A stretch of 64,000 bases of DNA, from the NCBI GenBank assembly GCA_028278425.1, contig JANQEJ010000146.1:1-64000 (forward strand), given 5' to 3'. Position numbers and translations under genes: made by a program. A model generated the notes under the pieces. It saw nothing but the letters and a program-made list of their open reading frames with translations, was not told the origin of the DNA and made no database searches. The DNA comes from Planctomycetota bacterium. GTDB taxonomy: Bacteria; Planctomycetota; UBA1135; GCA-002686595. This document shows, in pieces, positions 45,474-56,092 of the stretch (within the stretch, counting starts at the first letter, position 1; every line of letters begins with the position of its first letter).

Positions 45474-46805
45474 TCAGTTCAGTTCTTCCATCTTGGTGGA
45501 CACGTCACGATAGCCGATGTCCACCTCGTAGACGCGAATGTAATAGCCGCGGGCTTCCTCCCGCTGCCCCTGGGACTCGGCGATACCCCCCAGGTTGTAG
45601 AGGATCTCCTTCGCCCGCTCGTTCATGCCCCCCAGGGCCTCCAGGGCCCGCTCGAACTCCTTCTTGGCGAGATCGAGGATGCCCTTGCGCTGGAAGCACT
45701 GCGCCATGTGGAACAAGGCGTCGTTCCGCACCCGGGGGTCGGTCTGGATCTTCTGCAGCTCGGCCAGCGCCTTGTCGTGCTCCTCGCCGCGCATCAGCCG
45801 GCGCGCGTACTGCAGGCGCAGCCCGCCGTCGCTGGGACGCAGGTGGACGCGGCGCGCGAAGTCCTCGACCTCGTGCGCGAGCAGCTCCCGCTCCAGCTTG
45901 GTCGCCTTGTCGCGGTCGCCCTCCTTGTCCGCGCGGGCGATCTGCTTCTTCAGGACCTTGGACTTCAGGTCGCCGGCTTTGGCCGCGAGCTCCACGTCCT
46001 CCTTGCGGTATTGCTGCGCGCGCTCGATCAGGTCGAGCGCGGCCTCGGGGTCCCGCAACTTCTCGTGCACGGCGGCCATCTCGCTCAGGACCTCGACGTC
46101 CGAGGGCGCCTCGGCGTAGAGGTTCTGCAGCCGCTCCAGCTCGGCCTCGAGCTCCTCGTTGCTCATGTGCAGCTTGCGCGCCCGCTCGAGCTCCTGGGCC
46201 CGGGCCTTGTCCTTGATCGTCTCGCGGCTGTGCTGCACCGAGTCGAGGGAGGACTGGCTGAGCGCGGTCTCCGCCGCCAGGTCCTTGCGCGCCTTCAGCG
46301 CCTCCTGGTCGCGCGGATCGGCCTGCAGCGCCCGCTCGAAGTACTCCAGGGCGCGGGCCGGATCGCCGGTGCGCTGCATCATCGCCCCGGCGCGCTTCAG
46401 GCCCTCCGGGTTCTTCGGCGCGATCTCCGCCACGAATTCGTACACCGCGCGCGCCGAGTTGAAGTGCCCGCCGTCCTCCAGCGCCATGCCGAGCATCAGG
46501 TTCCCCTCCTCGTCGAGGGGGTTCTTGTCAAGGTAGGACTCGAGCGCGCGGGCGCAGGCGTCGTGCTTGCCCATCTTGCGCATCGTCTTCGCCCGGCCGA
46601 GCGGGACGGACCCCGCGACCTTGCCGAAGAGCTTCCCGCCCTTCTTCTGCTCGTGGCGCTTCTTGAGGGCCTTCCGCAGCCCGCTCCGGGCGTCGCCGAG
46701 GTCCGCGTCGAGCTCCAGGAGCTGCCGGTAGAGCTCGATCGCGAAGTCGTAGTTGCGGCGCTGGAAGGCCTCTTCCGCCTTCTTGATGTGCTTGGAGAAG
46801 TCCAA
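45474..46805 (-). CDS. Tetratricopeptide-repeat protein
   Basis: The 443-residue soluble protein is built of TPR units: EEAFQRRNYDFAIELYRQLLELD, GHFNSARAVYEFVAEIAPKNPEG, GDPARALEYFERALQADPRDQEA and KGILDLAKKEFERALEALGG. A central coiled-coil stretch (about 185-220) separates the two TPR blocks. It has no signal peptide or membrane helix. The start is TTG only 11 nt after a consensus -10 box; no ATG or GTG lies near. Co-transcription with rpsT suggests a housekeeping, perhaps translation-related role (inference). Confidence 0.8.
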   Translation of the reverse strand: MDFSKHIKKAEEAFQRRNYDFAIELYRQLLELDADLGDARSGLRKALKKRHEQKKGGKLFGKVAGSVPLGRAKTMRKMGKHDACARALESYLDKNPLDEEGNLMLGMALEDGGHFNSARAVYEFVAEIAPKNPEGLKRAGAMMQRTGDPARALEYFERALQADPRDQEALKARKDLAAETALSQSSLDSVQHSRETIKDKARAQELERARKLHMSNEELEAELERLQNLYAEAPSDVEVLSEMAAVHEKLRDPEAALDLIERAQQYRKEDVELAAKAGDLKSKVLKKQIARADKEGDRDKATKLERELLAHEVEDFARRVHLRPSDGGLRLQYARRLMRGEEHDKALAELQKIQTDPRVRNDALFHMAQCFQRKGILDLAKKEFERALEALGGMNERAKEILYNLGGIAESQGQREEARGYYIRVYEVDIGYRDVSTKMEELN

Positions 46806-46816
46806 AAGGGGCGAAA

Positions 46817-46845
46817 AGTCTACTGAGGGCTCCCAATGCGGTCAA
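46817..46845 (-). promoter_or_regulatory. Consensus sigma-70 promoter of the TPR-rpsT operon
   Basis: On the minus strand TTGACC (46845-46840), a 17-bp spacer and TAGACT (46822-46817) form the best promoter in the window. The start codon TTG at 46805 lies 11 nt beyond the -10, so the transcript should carry only about 3-5 leader nucleotides. Confidence 0.7.
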
Positions 46846-46859
46846 CGCGCCCCGCTTGG

Positions 46860-46865
46860 TAGCAT
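46860..46865 (+). promoter_or_regulatory. Candidate -10 box of def-ribF
   Basis: TAGCAT, preceded by TGG, ends 10 nt before the ATG at 46876. If used, translation must start at 46876 and not at the ATG at 46864 inside the box. Confidence 0.3.
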
Positions 46866-46875
46866 GGCCGCCCCT

Positions 46876-47400
46876 ATGACCGAGAAGCTCACCTTCGACC
46901 TGACGCTCTTCCCTAGTCCGATCCTCCGCAAGGTTGCGGAGCCCGTCGAGACGTTTGGCGAGGATCTGAAGGCCATCGTCACCGGGATGTTCGAGCGGAT
47001 GCGCGAGAGCCAGGGCGTCGGTCTGGCCGCCCCCCAGGTGGGCCTCCGGAAGCGCCTCCTGGTGCTCAATGCCACCGGCGAGCCGGAGGACGACCTCGTC
47101 CTGGTCAATCCCAAGATCGTCGAGCTGTCGGGGGCGCGAGTGATCTTCGAGGAAGGATGCCTCTCCTTCCCGGGGATCTACGCGGACGTCGAGCGGCCGG
47201 AAAGCTGCACCGTGGAAGCCTTCGACACGGACGGCAACCCCATCCGGGAGGAATTCGGCGGCTTCACCAGCCGCATCATCCAGCACGAGCACGACCACCT
47301 CGAGGGGATCCTCCTCGTCGATCGGATGTCGTCGGCGGACAAGGTCCGCCACCGCGCCGCGCTCGAGGAGCTGGTCGAGCGCTACAAGCGCAGACGCTAG
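46876..47400 (+). CDS. def: Peptide deformylase
   Basis: The 174-residue metalloenzyme removes formyl groups from nascent proteins. All three motifs are intact: GVGLAAPQVG, EGCLSFP and QHEHDHLEG, giving the Cys-His-His metal site and catalytic glutamate. Two ATGs are possible (46864 and 46876); the second is preferred because a TAGCAT box covers the first. The stop TAG is followed immediately by the GTG of ribF. Confidence 0.95.
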   Translation: MTEKLTFDLTLFPSPILRKVAEPVETFGEDLKAIVTGMFERMRESQGVGLAAPQVGLRKRLLVLNATGEPEDDLVLVNPKIVELSGARVIFEEGCLSFPGIYADVERPESCTVEAFDTDGNPIREEFGGFTSRIIQHEHDHLEGILLVDRMSSADKVRHRAALEELVERYKRRR

Positions 47401-48327
47401 GTGCGTACGACCTTCGAGGAGCGCAAGCTCGCGCCGCCTCCGACCGGATCGATCGTCTCGATCGGCGTCTTCGACGGCGTCCATCTCGGCCACCAGGCGA
47501 TCCTCGCGGCCAACGTCGCCGCCGCCCGGGCGGAAGGGGCGGAGGCCACGGTCATCACCTTCCGCCGGCACCCCAAGAAGGTGCTCCTGGGTCGTTCGCC
47601 GCGGACCCTCACGACGCTGGAGCACCGTCTGGAGCTCTTCCAACGCGCGGGCGTGCAACACGCCGTGGCGCTGAGCTTCACCCCCGAGCTGCGGGCGCTT
47701 TCCGCCGCGGAGTTCACCCGCCGGCTCTGCGTCGACGGGCTGGGGGTCGTGAGCTTCGTCCTCGGCTTCGACAGCAAGTTCGGGCACGAGCGGGAGGGGA
47801 CCCCCGACCTCCTGCGGGAGCTCGGCTTCGAGGTCGCGGTCGTCCCCGAGGTGGTGATCCGTGGCCGCGCGGTCTCCAGCACGGCGATCCGCGAGGCGGT
47901 GGAGCTCGGCGACCTCGAAGGCGCCGCGCGGATGCTCGGCCGCCCGGTCGGCGTCTTCGGGCGCGTCGTGCGCGGAAACCAGCTCGGCCGCCAGATCGGG
48001 TTCCCGACCGCGAACTTGGACCTCCACCACGAGCTGCACCCGCCGCCCGGCGTCTATGCCTGCCGGGTGCACCGGCTCCGCGCGGACGGCCGGCGCTCGA
48101 GCCATCGCGGGGTCTGCAACATCGGCTTCCGTCCCACGGTCAGCGCGGGCCGCCCGGAGGCGCCGCTGGTCGAGGTCCATCTGCTGGACTTCGAAGACGA
48201 CCTGTACGGCGAGCGCCTCGAGCTCGAGTTCGCCGCGCGGCTGCGCTCGGAGGCGAAGTTCGCCAACCTGGGCGCGCTCCACGACCAGATCGCGCGCGAC
48301 GTCGAGGCGGCTCGCGCGCAGCTCTAG
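47401..48327 (+). CDS. ribF: Bifunctional riboflavin kinase/FAD synthetase RibF
   Basis: The 308-residue enzyme converts riboflavin to FMN and FAD. The N-terminal nucleotidyltransferase domain has GVFDGVHLGHQAIL and VVSSTAIREAV-like sequence (GRAVSSTAIREAVELG). The C-terminal riboflavin kinase domain has GRQIGFPTANLDL and GVCNIGFRPTV. It starts with GTG directly after the def stop, without a gap. Confidence 0.95.
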   Translation: MRTTFEERKLAPPPTGSIVSIGVFDGVHLGHQAILAANVAAARAEGAEATVITFRRHPKKVLLGRSPRTLTTLEHRLELFQRAGVQHAVALSFTPELRALSAAEFTRRLCVDGLGVVSFVLGFDSKFGHEREGTPDLLRELGFEVAVVPEVVIRGRAVSSTAIREAVELGDLEGAARMLGRPVGVFGRVVRGNQLGRQIGFPTANLDLHHELHPPPGVYACRVHRLRADGRRSSHRGVCNIGFRPTVSAGRPEAPLVEVHLLDFEDDLYGERLELEFAARLRSEAKFANLGALHDQIARDVEAARAQL

Positions 48328-48351
48328 GGGGTCCGCCGGACGGTCCGGGGA

Positions 48352-48380
48352 TCGACGCCAACACCGCCGGACACTACAAT
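48352..48380 (+). promoter_or_regulatory. Probable promoter of tRNA-Phe
   Basis: TCGACG (48352-48357), a 17-bp spacer and TACAAT (48375-48380) precede the tRNA by 14 nt. Four of six and five of six consensus matches. Confidence 0.55.
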
Positions 48381-48394
48381 CCCGCGCCTCGAAC

Positions 48395-48470
48395 GGGTGG
48401 GTAGCTCAGTTGGTAGAGCACTTGACTGAAAATCAAGGGGTCGCCGGTTCAAGTCCGGCCTCACCCACCA
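48395..48470 (+). tRNA. tRNA-Phe (anticodon GAA)
   Basis: A complete 76-nt cloverleaf: the acceptor arm pairs GGGTGGG with CTCACCC (one G-U pair), the D arm is GCTC/GAGC, the anticodon arm CTTGA/TCAAG encloses loop CTGAAAA with anticodon GAA, and the T arm is GCCGG/CCGGC with TTCAAGT. The CCA end is encoded. Confidence 0.97.
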
Positions 48471-48474
48471 CGGC

Positions 48475-48777
48475 ATGACGAGCATCGAGCCCAGAGTCAT
48501 CACGAAGAGCGATCCGACGCGCGTCTCGATCGAGTGGAGCGACGGCCACTCCACGGTCTACACCGCGCGCGAGCTGCGCCAGATCTGCCCCTGCGCGGGC
48601 TGCGTCGACGAGCTGACCGGCAAGCGCACGCACGACCCCACGACCGTGCCGGGCGACATGGTGACCCAGAACGTGGCGCTGGTCGGGAACTACGCCATCA
48701 CGATCCGCTTCTCCGACGGGCACGAGACGGGGATCTACCCCTTCCGCATGCTCCGGGAGAACGACCCCTCGGGTTAG
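48475..48777 (+). CDS. DUF971 protein (gamma-butyrobetaine hydroxylase N-domain-like)
   Basis: The 100-residue single-domain protein has the DUF971 layout: VSIEWSDGHSTVYTARELRQICPCAGCVDELTG, with a zinc-type CPCAGC cluster, and a C-terminal ITIRFSDGHETGIYPF. In other bacteria stand-alone copies are linked to iron-sulfur cluster or apo-protein handling, but the function is unsettled. It begins 4 bp after tRNA-Phe and is followed 2 bp later by arfB. Confidence 0.88.
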   Translation: MTSIEPRVITKSDPTRVSIEWSDGHSTVYTARELRQICPCAGCVDELTGKRTHDPTTVPGDMVTQNVALVGNYAITIRFSDGHETGIYPFRMLRENDPSG

Positions 48778-48779
48778 CC

Positions 48780-49214
48780 GTGGGGGCGAGGACCGCAGGG
48801 CTGCGCGTCCACTCGCGCCTCGTGATCCCCTGGGACGAGATCGGGTTCGAGTTCGCTCGCTCCGGCGGGCCCGGCGGTCAGAACGTGAACAAGGTGGAGA
48901 GCAAGGTGGTGTTGCGCTTCTCGGTCCGGAAGAGCCGGGCCCTCGGCGACAGGCGCCGGGCGATGCTCGAGGACCGACTCGGCTCCCGCCTGACGTCGCG
49001 CGGCGAGCTGGTCCTGCACGCCTCCCGCTATCGAGAGCGCGAGCGGAACCGCCAGGACGCGTGCGACCGGCTCGCGCGCACCCTGCGGGAAGCCCTGGCG
49101 CCGAGGAAGAAGCGCATCGCCACGCGCCCGACCGCGGCCTCGCGCCGGCGGCGGCTGGAGGAGAAGAAGCGGCGCGGCGAGCGCAAGCGGGAGAGGGGAA
49201 GAATCGACGAATGA
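48780..49214 (+). CDS. arfB: Alternative ribosome-rescue factor ArfB
   Basis: The 144-residue peptidyl-tRNA hydrolase rescues stalled ribosomes. It has the GGQ motif in SGGPGGQNVNKVESKV and a basic C-terminal tail (RRRRLEEKKRRGERKRERGR) that enters the mRNA channel in the family. It lacks codon-recognition domains, which separates it from RF1/RF2. The GTG start lies 2 bp after the DUF971 stop; its own stop overlaps the next ATG. Confidence 0.9.
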   Translation: MGARTAGLRVHSRLVIPWDEIGFEFARSGGPGGQNVNKVESKVVLRFSVRKSRALGDRRRAMLEDRLGSRLTSRGELVLHASRYRERERNRQDACDRLARTLREALAPRKKRIATRPTAASRRRRLEEKKRRGERKRERGRIDE

Positions 49215-49684
49215 GCTCCGACCGCGAACCCGAAACCGCTCTGGAGCAGGCCCTGACAGCCCTGGAGGGCCTTGCGGCGCGCCGGGAAACGCCCGGCCGC
49301 TGGGACGTGCGGGACCTTCTGCTCGCACTCGGCGCCCGCATTCGCATCGAGGGCCAGGACGCCGTCCTCGAGGCCTGCTCCCGGGCCCACGCCGCCGCCG
49401 AGGCGCTCGGGGAAGCCTGGGAGGTCGCCGTCGGGGAGGAGCTCGCCCTCGCCTGCGCCGAGCACGTCCAAAGCGTCGACCCGCGCTATCTGACGTTGCC
49501 GAACTACGACTTCCGGTACACGACCGAGGCCCGGGGCCGCCTCGAGGACCGGCTGCGGGCGGCGGCGCTGCTCGGCCTCGAGGCCCCCGCCCACCTCATG
49601 GAACGTGTCCGCGAGGCCGACCGGCTCCTCGCGGCGCATCTCGCGGAGAGGGGGCCGGAAGGCGACGACGCGGAGAGTCCGTGA
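49211..49684 (+). CDS. Helical protein of unknown function
   Basis: The 157-residue acidic, mainly helical protein has no recognised family. Visible features are an Ala/Glu/Leu-rich N-terminal helix (LEQALTALEGLAARRE), a second helical region with CSRAHAAAEALGEAWE, and a motif-like PNYDFRYTTEARGRLEDRLRAA. No membrane helix or signal is present. It is coupled to arfB by ATGA, so it may act with ribosome rescue, but this rests on location only. Confidence 0.65.
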   Translation: MSSDREPETALEQALTALEGLAARRETPGRWDVRDLLLALGARIRIEGQDAVLEACSRAHAAAEALGEAWEVAVGEELALACAEHVQSVDPRYLTLPNYDFRYTTEARGRLEDRLRAAALLGLEAPAHLMERVREADRLLAAHLAERGPEGDDAESP

Positions 49685-49997
49685 TCCCTCGAACCGGCCC
49701 CCGGAGGCCCCGCGGGGCGCCCTGCCCCGCCATCGCCTGCGCAAGGGTGTTGCTTTTGAAGAAACCGCATTTTGCAACCCAATAGACAACAGTGAGTTAG
49801 GCGCTTTACACCCGAGAAGGATCGGTTTGGCCGCGCCAAACCCTTGGAATGGTCCCTTCGGGACGGTCCGCTCTTCCCCAGGAAAGCCGGGCGCGTCCTC
49901 GACTTGGGGTAGCGGCATCGGCATCCTCTCCGCCCAAACACCGGATCCCCATCCCTGGGAACTCAGTCTCTCTCACATTCTCGGAGTGCATGTACTC
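49685..49997 (+). other. 313-bp hairpin-rich leader region upstream of the porin gene
   Basis: No gene is seen. The stretch around 49750-49800 is markedly AT-richer than its surroundings and could hold the porin promoter (TTGAAG with CAATAG 18 bp later is one option). Downstream are two hairpins: GGTTTGGC/GCCAAACC at 49824-49842 (8 bp, 3-nt loop) and GTCCC/GGGAC just after. The structured leader suggests post-transcriptional control of the porin. Confidence 0.5.
49824..49842 (+). promoter_or_regulatory. Stable hairpin in the porin leader
   Basis: An 8-bp perfect stem with a CGC loop. It is not followed by T residues, so a terminator is unlikely; an RNA stability or regulatory role is possible. 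Confidence 0.45.
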
Positions 49998-51185
49998 ATG
50001 AACAAATTCGTCACCAGCGCTCTGGCCATTACGGCGGCTGGTTCGCTCGCGTACGCGGGGACCGGCGACAGCGAGTGGCTGGAGCTCGACCGCGAAATCA
50101 CGACGCTCTCGTCGTCGTTGACGGCAGCCGATCAACACGACGGCATGGGCTGGTCCGCCCTGCTGCGCGTCACCACCACGTACTCGGATGACGACATCGC
50201 CACGGGCGACTCGCCGGCCACTCCCGCCGGTGACGTCTTCGGCTGGTCGTTCGAGGACGTCGACCTCGCCTTCTGGGGGCAGGTCGGAGACTACGGCTGG
50301 CGGATCAGCATGGACGCCAGCGACAACAGCAAGCTGGGGGGCGACTTCAACATCGAGGACGCCCACGCGTGGTGGAGCTGTGGCGAGTACGCCACCGCCC
50401 TCATCGGCCAGCACAAGGCCAACACGCTCGAAAGCAGCCACATGGCCCCGGAGGGTCTCTTCTTCATCAACAGGACCGCCCTTGGCTCCGCCTTCGACGG
50501 CTGGGACAACGGCATCTCGGCCTGGGGTGAGCTGGAGATGATCCGCTGGTCGGCTTCGATCCAGAACTCGCTGAACGGCCAGGAAGGCGATCACCGCTAC
50601 ACCGTCCGCGTCGAGTACGACCTGGGCGAGGGTGCCGGTGACGTCGAGGGCGCGCTCGGCGCCGGGGACGACTTCGCGGCGACCGTCGGACTCGTCTACA
50701 TCGACGACGACGGCCAGGATCTCAGCCTTCCGATTACGGTCGGAAGCGACAACGAGGCCTATGGACTCGACTTCCGCGGGACGGCGGGTCCGGTCGGCTT
50801 CGGTGCCGAGATCATGAGCATCGGAGACGACCTCGCGCTGGGCATCGACGAGGACTTCAGCCGGATCGCTGGTTTCGGCAACCCCCTCCTCGCCGTGGCC
50901 ACCTTCGCCGAGGACACCACTCAGGTCGGCGGCGCCACGCCCTACAGCGTGATGGTCACCTACCTGCTGAACGAGGAGTTCGAGTTCGGCGTCCGCTACG
51001 AGGATCTCGACAACGTCGCGGACACCACGATCATCTCGGTCGGTATCGCCTGGTACCAAAGCGGCCACAACGCGAAGTGGCAGGCCGGCTGGTCGGATAT
51101 CGACAACGACTCCATCCTCGGCGTCTCGACTCCCGACGGCTCCATCTGGCAGATCGGTCTCACCGTTGGCGCGTCCGGCGGTTAA
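49998..51185 (+). CDS. Outer-membrane porin-like beta-barrel protein
   Basis: The 395-residue protein has a signal peptide (NKFVTSALAITAAGSLAYAG). The mature part alternates polar and hydrophobic residues with acidic loops, as in porin P-type barrels (GWSALLRVTTTYSDDD, VDLAFWGQVGDYGWRISMDAS, YTVRVEYDLGEG, PYSVMVTYLLNEEFEFGVRYEDL). It ends IWQIGLTVGASGG and not with a terminal aromatic. It resembles OprO/P-type phosphate porins in layout, though substrate specificity cannot be deduced. A long structured leader precedes it and a good terminator follows. Confidence 0.75.
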   Translation: MNKFVTSALAITAAGSLAYAGTGDSEWLELDREITTLSSSLTAADQHDGMGWSALLRVTTTYSDDDIATGDSPATPAGDVFGWSFEDVDLAFWGQVGDYGWRISMDASDNSKLGGDFNIEDAHAWWSCGEYATALIGQHKANTLESSHMAPEGLFFINRTALGSAFDGWDNGISAWGELEMIRWSASIQNSLNGQEGDHRYTVRVEYDLGEGAGDVEGALGAGDDFAATVGLVYIDDDGQDLSLPITVGSDNEAYGLDFRGTAGPVGFGAEIMSIGDDLALGIDEDFSRIAGFGNPLLAVATFAEDTTQVGGATPYSVMVTYLLNEEFEFGVRYEDLDNVADTTIISVGIAWYQSGHNAKWQAGWSDIDNDSILGVSTPDGSIWQIGLTVGASGG

Positions 51186-51270
51186 GAGAACGTAGGGTCC
51201 AGGCTGCGCGCGTCGCAGCCGGGACCTTCCGAGCCGCGCGCGTCGCGGACTCGGGTGAGCGAACAGAAAG

Positions 51271-51294
51271 CTCCGCGCGCGCCGCGGAGTTTTC
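51271..51294 (+). terminator. Intrinsic terminator of the porin gene
   Basis: CTCCGCG and CGCGGAG form a 7-bp stem with a 5-nt loop, extended by A-T pairs and followed by TTTTC. It lies 86 bp past the porin stop. Confidence 0.75.
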
Positions 51295-51311
51295 TCGTTT
51301 AATGGCCTCCC

Positions 51312-53459
<2,148 letters not shown>

Positions 53460-53485
53460 ACGTCGCCGAGAGCGGTCCCGGTCGC

Positions 53486-53923
53486 TCAGTGCTCCGGCTC
53501 GGGCGCGTCGGCCGTGCCCCCCTCCCGCATCGGCTTCCCCATCACCGCCTTGGCGCCGTAGCGAAGCCGCTCGTCGATCTCGCGGTCGAAGCGAGGATGT
53601 CTCGGCTTCGCGGCGAAACGGCTGTGCCGGGCGCCGCAGACGTAGCAGACGACCACCTCCCGCGCCGTGTGATAAAGGACCCAGTCGATCGCGGCGGCTA
53701 CCGCCAGGCTCACGTACCACGTGAACGGCGCGAGGACCGCAGCGACGACGACGATCCCGATGCCGAGCGCGCGCGGGAAGTCCTTCTGCGTGTAGAGCTC
53801 CGCATGGCCGCACGCGAGGCACCCGCGAAGCCCGTTTCCCTCGGTGAGATGCTCCCTGTGAAAAGCGTCGGGCTCGAGCCGCCCCTTGTCGGGTATCTCA
53901 ACGGTCCCGTCCGCTGCGGTCAC
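53486..53923 (-). CDS. Small membrane protein with cysteine pairs
   Basis: The 145-residue protein has CLACGH near residue 35 and CYVCGARH near residue 94, flanking two membrane helices (ALGIGIVVVAAVLAPFTWYVSLAVAAAIDWVLY). The two CxxC pairs could bind one zinc across the membrane-proximal face. No family is recognised. The GTG start overlaps the stop of the upstream eight-helix membrane protein (GTGA), and the gene converges with the DUF255 gene. Confidence 0.65.
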   Translation of the reverse strand: MTAADGTVEIPDKGRLEPDAFHREHLTEGNGLRGCLACGHAELYTQKDFPRALGIGIVVVAAVLAPFTWYVSLAVAAAIDWVLYHTAREVVVCYVCGARHSRFAAKPRHPRFDREIDERLRYGAKAVMGKPMREGGTADAPEPEH

Positions 53924-54705
53924 AGGGGGATTCCGTAGGAGTCCTGGAGCGAGATCGCGACCGCCGTCCCGATCAGCACGAGGACCGTGGAGGCGTAGAG
54001 GATCCCCGTCGCGGACCGCGTGTTCTTGAACTTGAGCGAGCCGGCGGTCATCCACGCGAAGGCGAGGGGCATGACGATGCCCACCCCCACCCTCGTGCCG
54101 AGGTAGAAGAGACCCGTCGCTCCGAAGAGCGGACGGTCCCCCTCGTTCAGCGGCCCGCCGAACACGAGACAGATCAGACCGAGGGCGAAGAGGGACACCA
54201 GCATGCTGCCCACGGTCACGCGGTTGAGCCGGGCCAGGTGCCGCACCTGCAGGTTGGGAATGGTGAGGTACCAGTGCCCGAGGACCATGGCGAGCCCGAC
54301 GCTGCCCGCCACCGCGCCGGTGGCGAGCGCGGAGAGGCTCGCCAGCGTGAGCGCCAGCGGCCCGTCGACGAGCTCGGAAGCGCTCAACATCAGGAGCACC
54401 GCAACGCCGCACCCCAAGAGCCCAACCCCGAGCCCGATGCCCCAGCGCGCGCCGCGAACGGGCCCGGAGTAAACCGGAAACGCGAGCGCGGCGACGAGCG
54501 TCGCGAGGATCGCGGGATCGCTCCAGGTCGCCGCTCCCGTCGAGACGGGCATCACCACGGCGACGAGAATCGGCACGAGCGCGGCGGTTCCCATGATGCG
54601 GTAGAAGAACGCCCCAACCGGCGCCTTCGGCACGAACGCGAGCGCGAGCAGCACGCCGAACGCGATCTCCAGACAGAACTGGGTGCCGAGAGTAGACCAG
54701 CCCAT
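53920..54705 (-). CDS. Multi-pass membrane protein of unknown function
   Basis: The 261-residue protein has about eight membrane helices (LEIAFGVLLALAFVP, LGVGLLGCGVAVLLMLSA, VGSMLVSLFALGLICLVFG, ASTVLVLIGTAVAISL). Between helices 5 and 6 is GHWYLTIPNLQVRHLARLNR, with His, Trp and Arg residues that could bind a cofactor. No transporter or enzyme motif was recognised. The ATG lies 6 nt after a TAGAAT box. It is coupled to the CxxC protein. Confidence 0.6.
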   Translation of the reverse strand: MGWSTLGTQFCLEIAFGVLLALAFVPKAPVGAFFYRIMGTAALVPILVAVVMPVSTGAATWSDPAILATLVAALAFPVYSGPVRGARWGIGLGVGLLGCGVAVLLMLSASELVDGPLALTLASLSALATGAVAGSVGLAMVLGHWYLTIPNLQVRHLARLNRVTVGSMLVSLFALGLICLVFGGPLNEGDRPLFGATGLFYLGTRVGVGIVMPLAFAWMTAGSLKFKNTRSATGILYASTVLVLIGTAVAISLQDSYGIPL

Positions 54706-54711
54706 GGCGGC

Positions 54712-54717
54712 ATTCTA
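54712..54717 (-). promoter_or_regulatory. Candidate -10 box of the membrane-protein pair
   Basis: TAGAAT on the minus strand (five of six matches) ends only 6 nt before the ATG at 54705, implying a leaderless transcript. At 18-bp spacing CGGACG provides a partial -35. Confidence 0.45.
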
Positions 54718-54773
54718 GCGGGGCGGCCGGCCCGGCGTCCGGTTCCTAGACAGTATGCTGTCGCGCTCGATCC

Positions 54774-55475
54774 ATGGGACAGCTCCGCGTTCTGGTCACC
54801 GGCGGCGGCCGCGGCATCGGCCGCGCCATCGCGCTGCGTTTCGCGCGCGAGGGAGCCAAAGTCGTCGTCGCGGCTCGCTCCTCGGACCAGCTCGACGGCG
54901 TCGTAGCCGAGATCGAGGCGGCCGGAGGAGAGGGCCTGGCCGCCCAGATGAACGTGGGCGACTTCGGATCCGTGGAGGCGGCCGTCTACCGCGCTCTCCA
55001 GTTCACCGGAGGGGGGCTCGACGTCCTGGTCAACAACGCGGGCGTCTTCGACGTGAAACCGTTCGACCGGATGGACGCGCAGACCTGGAACCGTCACATC
55101 GACGTGAACCTGAACGGTCCCTTCTACGTCACCCTGGAAGCTCTGGAAGGCCTCGAGGAAAGCGATCGGGCCCACATCTTTCATATCGGGTCTCGCGCCG
55201 GCCGCGTGGGGTTCCCCGGCAACACCGCCTACTGCGCGAGCAAGTACGGCCTGAGGGGGTTCGCCGACGCGCTCCGCCTCGACCTGGGCGATCGCGGCAT
55301 ACGGGTCACCACCGTCTATCCAAACCAGACCGACACCTCCATCTTCGACGGCGTTCCCGGGGACTGGGATCGCACCAAGATGAACAAGCCCGAGGACGTC
55401 GCCGAGCTGGTCTGGGCGACCTACGCGGCCGACGAAGACGTAGCGGAGGTCGAGCTTCCCGCCGCTAGCGGTTGA
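54774..55475 (+). CDS. Short-chain dehydrogenase/reductase
   Basis: The 233-residue Rossmann-fold oxidoreductase has the cofactor motif TGGGRGIG, the structural NNAG (LVNNAGVFD), the catalytic serine in IGSRAGR and the YxxxK pair in YCASK. The residues after the second strand (AARSS) favour NADP(H). The substrate is unknown. A TATGCT box ends 14 nt before the ATG. The last 11 bp overlap folE on the other strand. Confidence 0.9.
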   Translation: MGQLRVLVTGGGRGIGRAIALRFAREGAKVVVAARSSDQLDGVVAEIEAAGGEGLAAQMNVGDFGSVEAAVYRALQFTGGGLDVLVNNAGVFDVKPFDRMDAQTWNRHIDVNLNGPFYVTLEALEGLEESDRAHIFHIGSRAGRVGFPGNTAYCASKYGLRGFADALRLDLGDRGIRVTTVYPNQTDTSIFDGVPGDWDRTKMNKPEDVAELVWATYAADEDVAEVELPAASG

Positions 55476-56082
55476 AGCTGCGCACGAGCCCGAGGAACTC
55501 GTTGCGCGTCATCGCGTCCTCTTGGAACTGGCCGAGCAGACAGGACGTCATCGCCGAAGAGTTCTGCTTCTGAACGCCGCGCATCATCATGCAGAGGTGG
55601 TAGGCGTTGGTGACGACGCCGACGCCCTTGGGCTCGAGTACGTCCTGCAGCGCCTGTGCGATCTGCTGCGTCATCCGCTCCTGCACCTGCAGCCGGCGCG
55701 AAAAAACGTCGACGATGCGCGGGATCTTCGAGAGCCCGATGATGCGACCGTTCGGGATGTAGGCTACGTGGACCTTGCCGTAAAAGGGGATCAGGTGGTG
55801 CTCGCACAGGCTGTAGAACTCCACGTCCTTCACCAGCACCATCTCCGAGCAGTCCTCGTCGAAAACGCCCTCCCCCACGACCTCGTCGACGGTCTGAGCG
55901 TAGCCCGCGGTCAGCTCCTCCATGCTCCGGCGAACCCTACCGGGGGTCCGGACCAGCCCCTGCCTGTCGGGATCTTCGCCGGCGCGCTCGAGCAGAACGC
56001 GGATCAGCTCCTCGGTCGGGATGCCTCGGACGGAACCTGTTTCCGGATGGTCCGAAAGCGACGGATTCGGCAGGGTCGACAT
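55465..56082 (-). CDS. folE: GTP cyclohydrolase I
   Basis: The 205-residue enzyme opens GTP to 7,8-dihydroneopterin triphosphate for folate or pterin synthesis. It has the zinc ligands in [12 protein letters not shown] and [12 protein letters not shown], the [27 protein letters not shown] core and a normal C-terminus ([12 protein letters not shown]). The ATG start is preceded 10 nt upstream by TAGAGT. It overlaps the SDR gene tail to tail by 11 bp. Confidence 0.96.
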   Translation of the reverse strand: MSTLPNPSLSDHPETGSVRGIPTEELIRVLLERAGEDPDRQGLVRTPGRVRRSMEELTAGYAQTVDEVVGEGVFDEDCSEMVLVKDVEFYSLCEHHLIPFYGKVHVAYIPNGRIIGLSKIPRIVDVFSRRLQVQERMTQQIAQALQDVLEPKGVGVVTNAYHLCMMMRGVQKQNSSAMTSCLLGQFQEDAMTRNEFLGLVRSFNR

Positions 56083-56092
56083 GGGGCGCGAG

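Noticed and set aside
54752-54765. LexA-type SOS box around GACAGTATGCTGTC
   Set aside because: Half-sites are in the reverse order of the proteobacterial CTGT-N8-ACAG box and match no other known consensus; the TATGCT within is better read as a -10.
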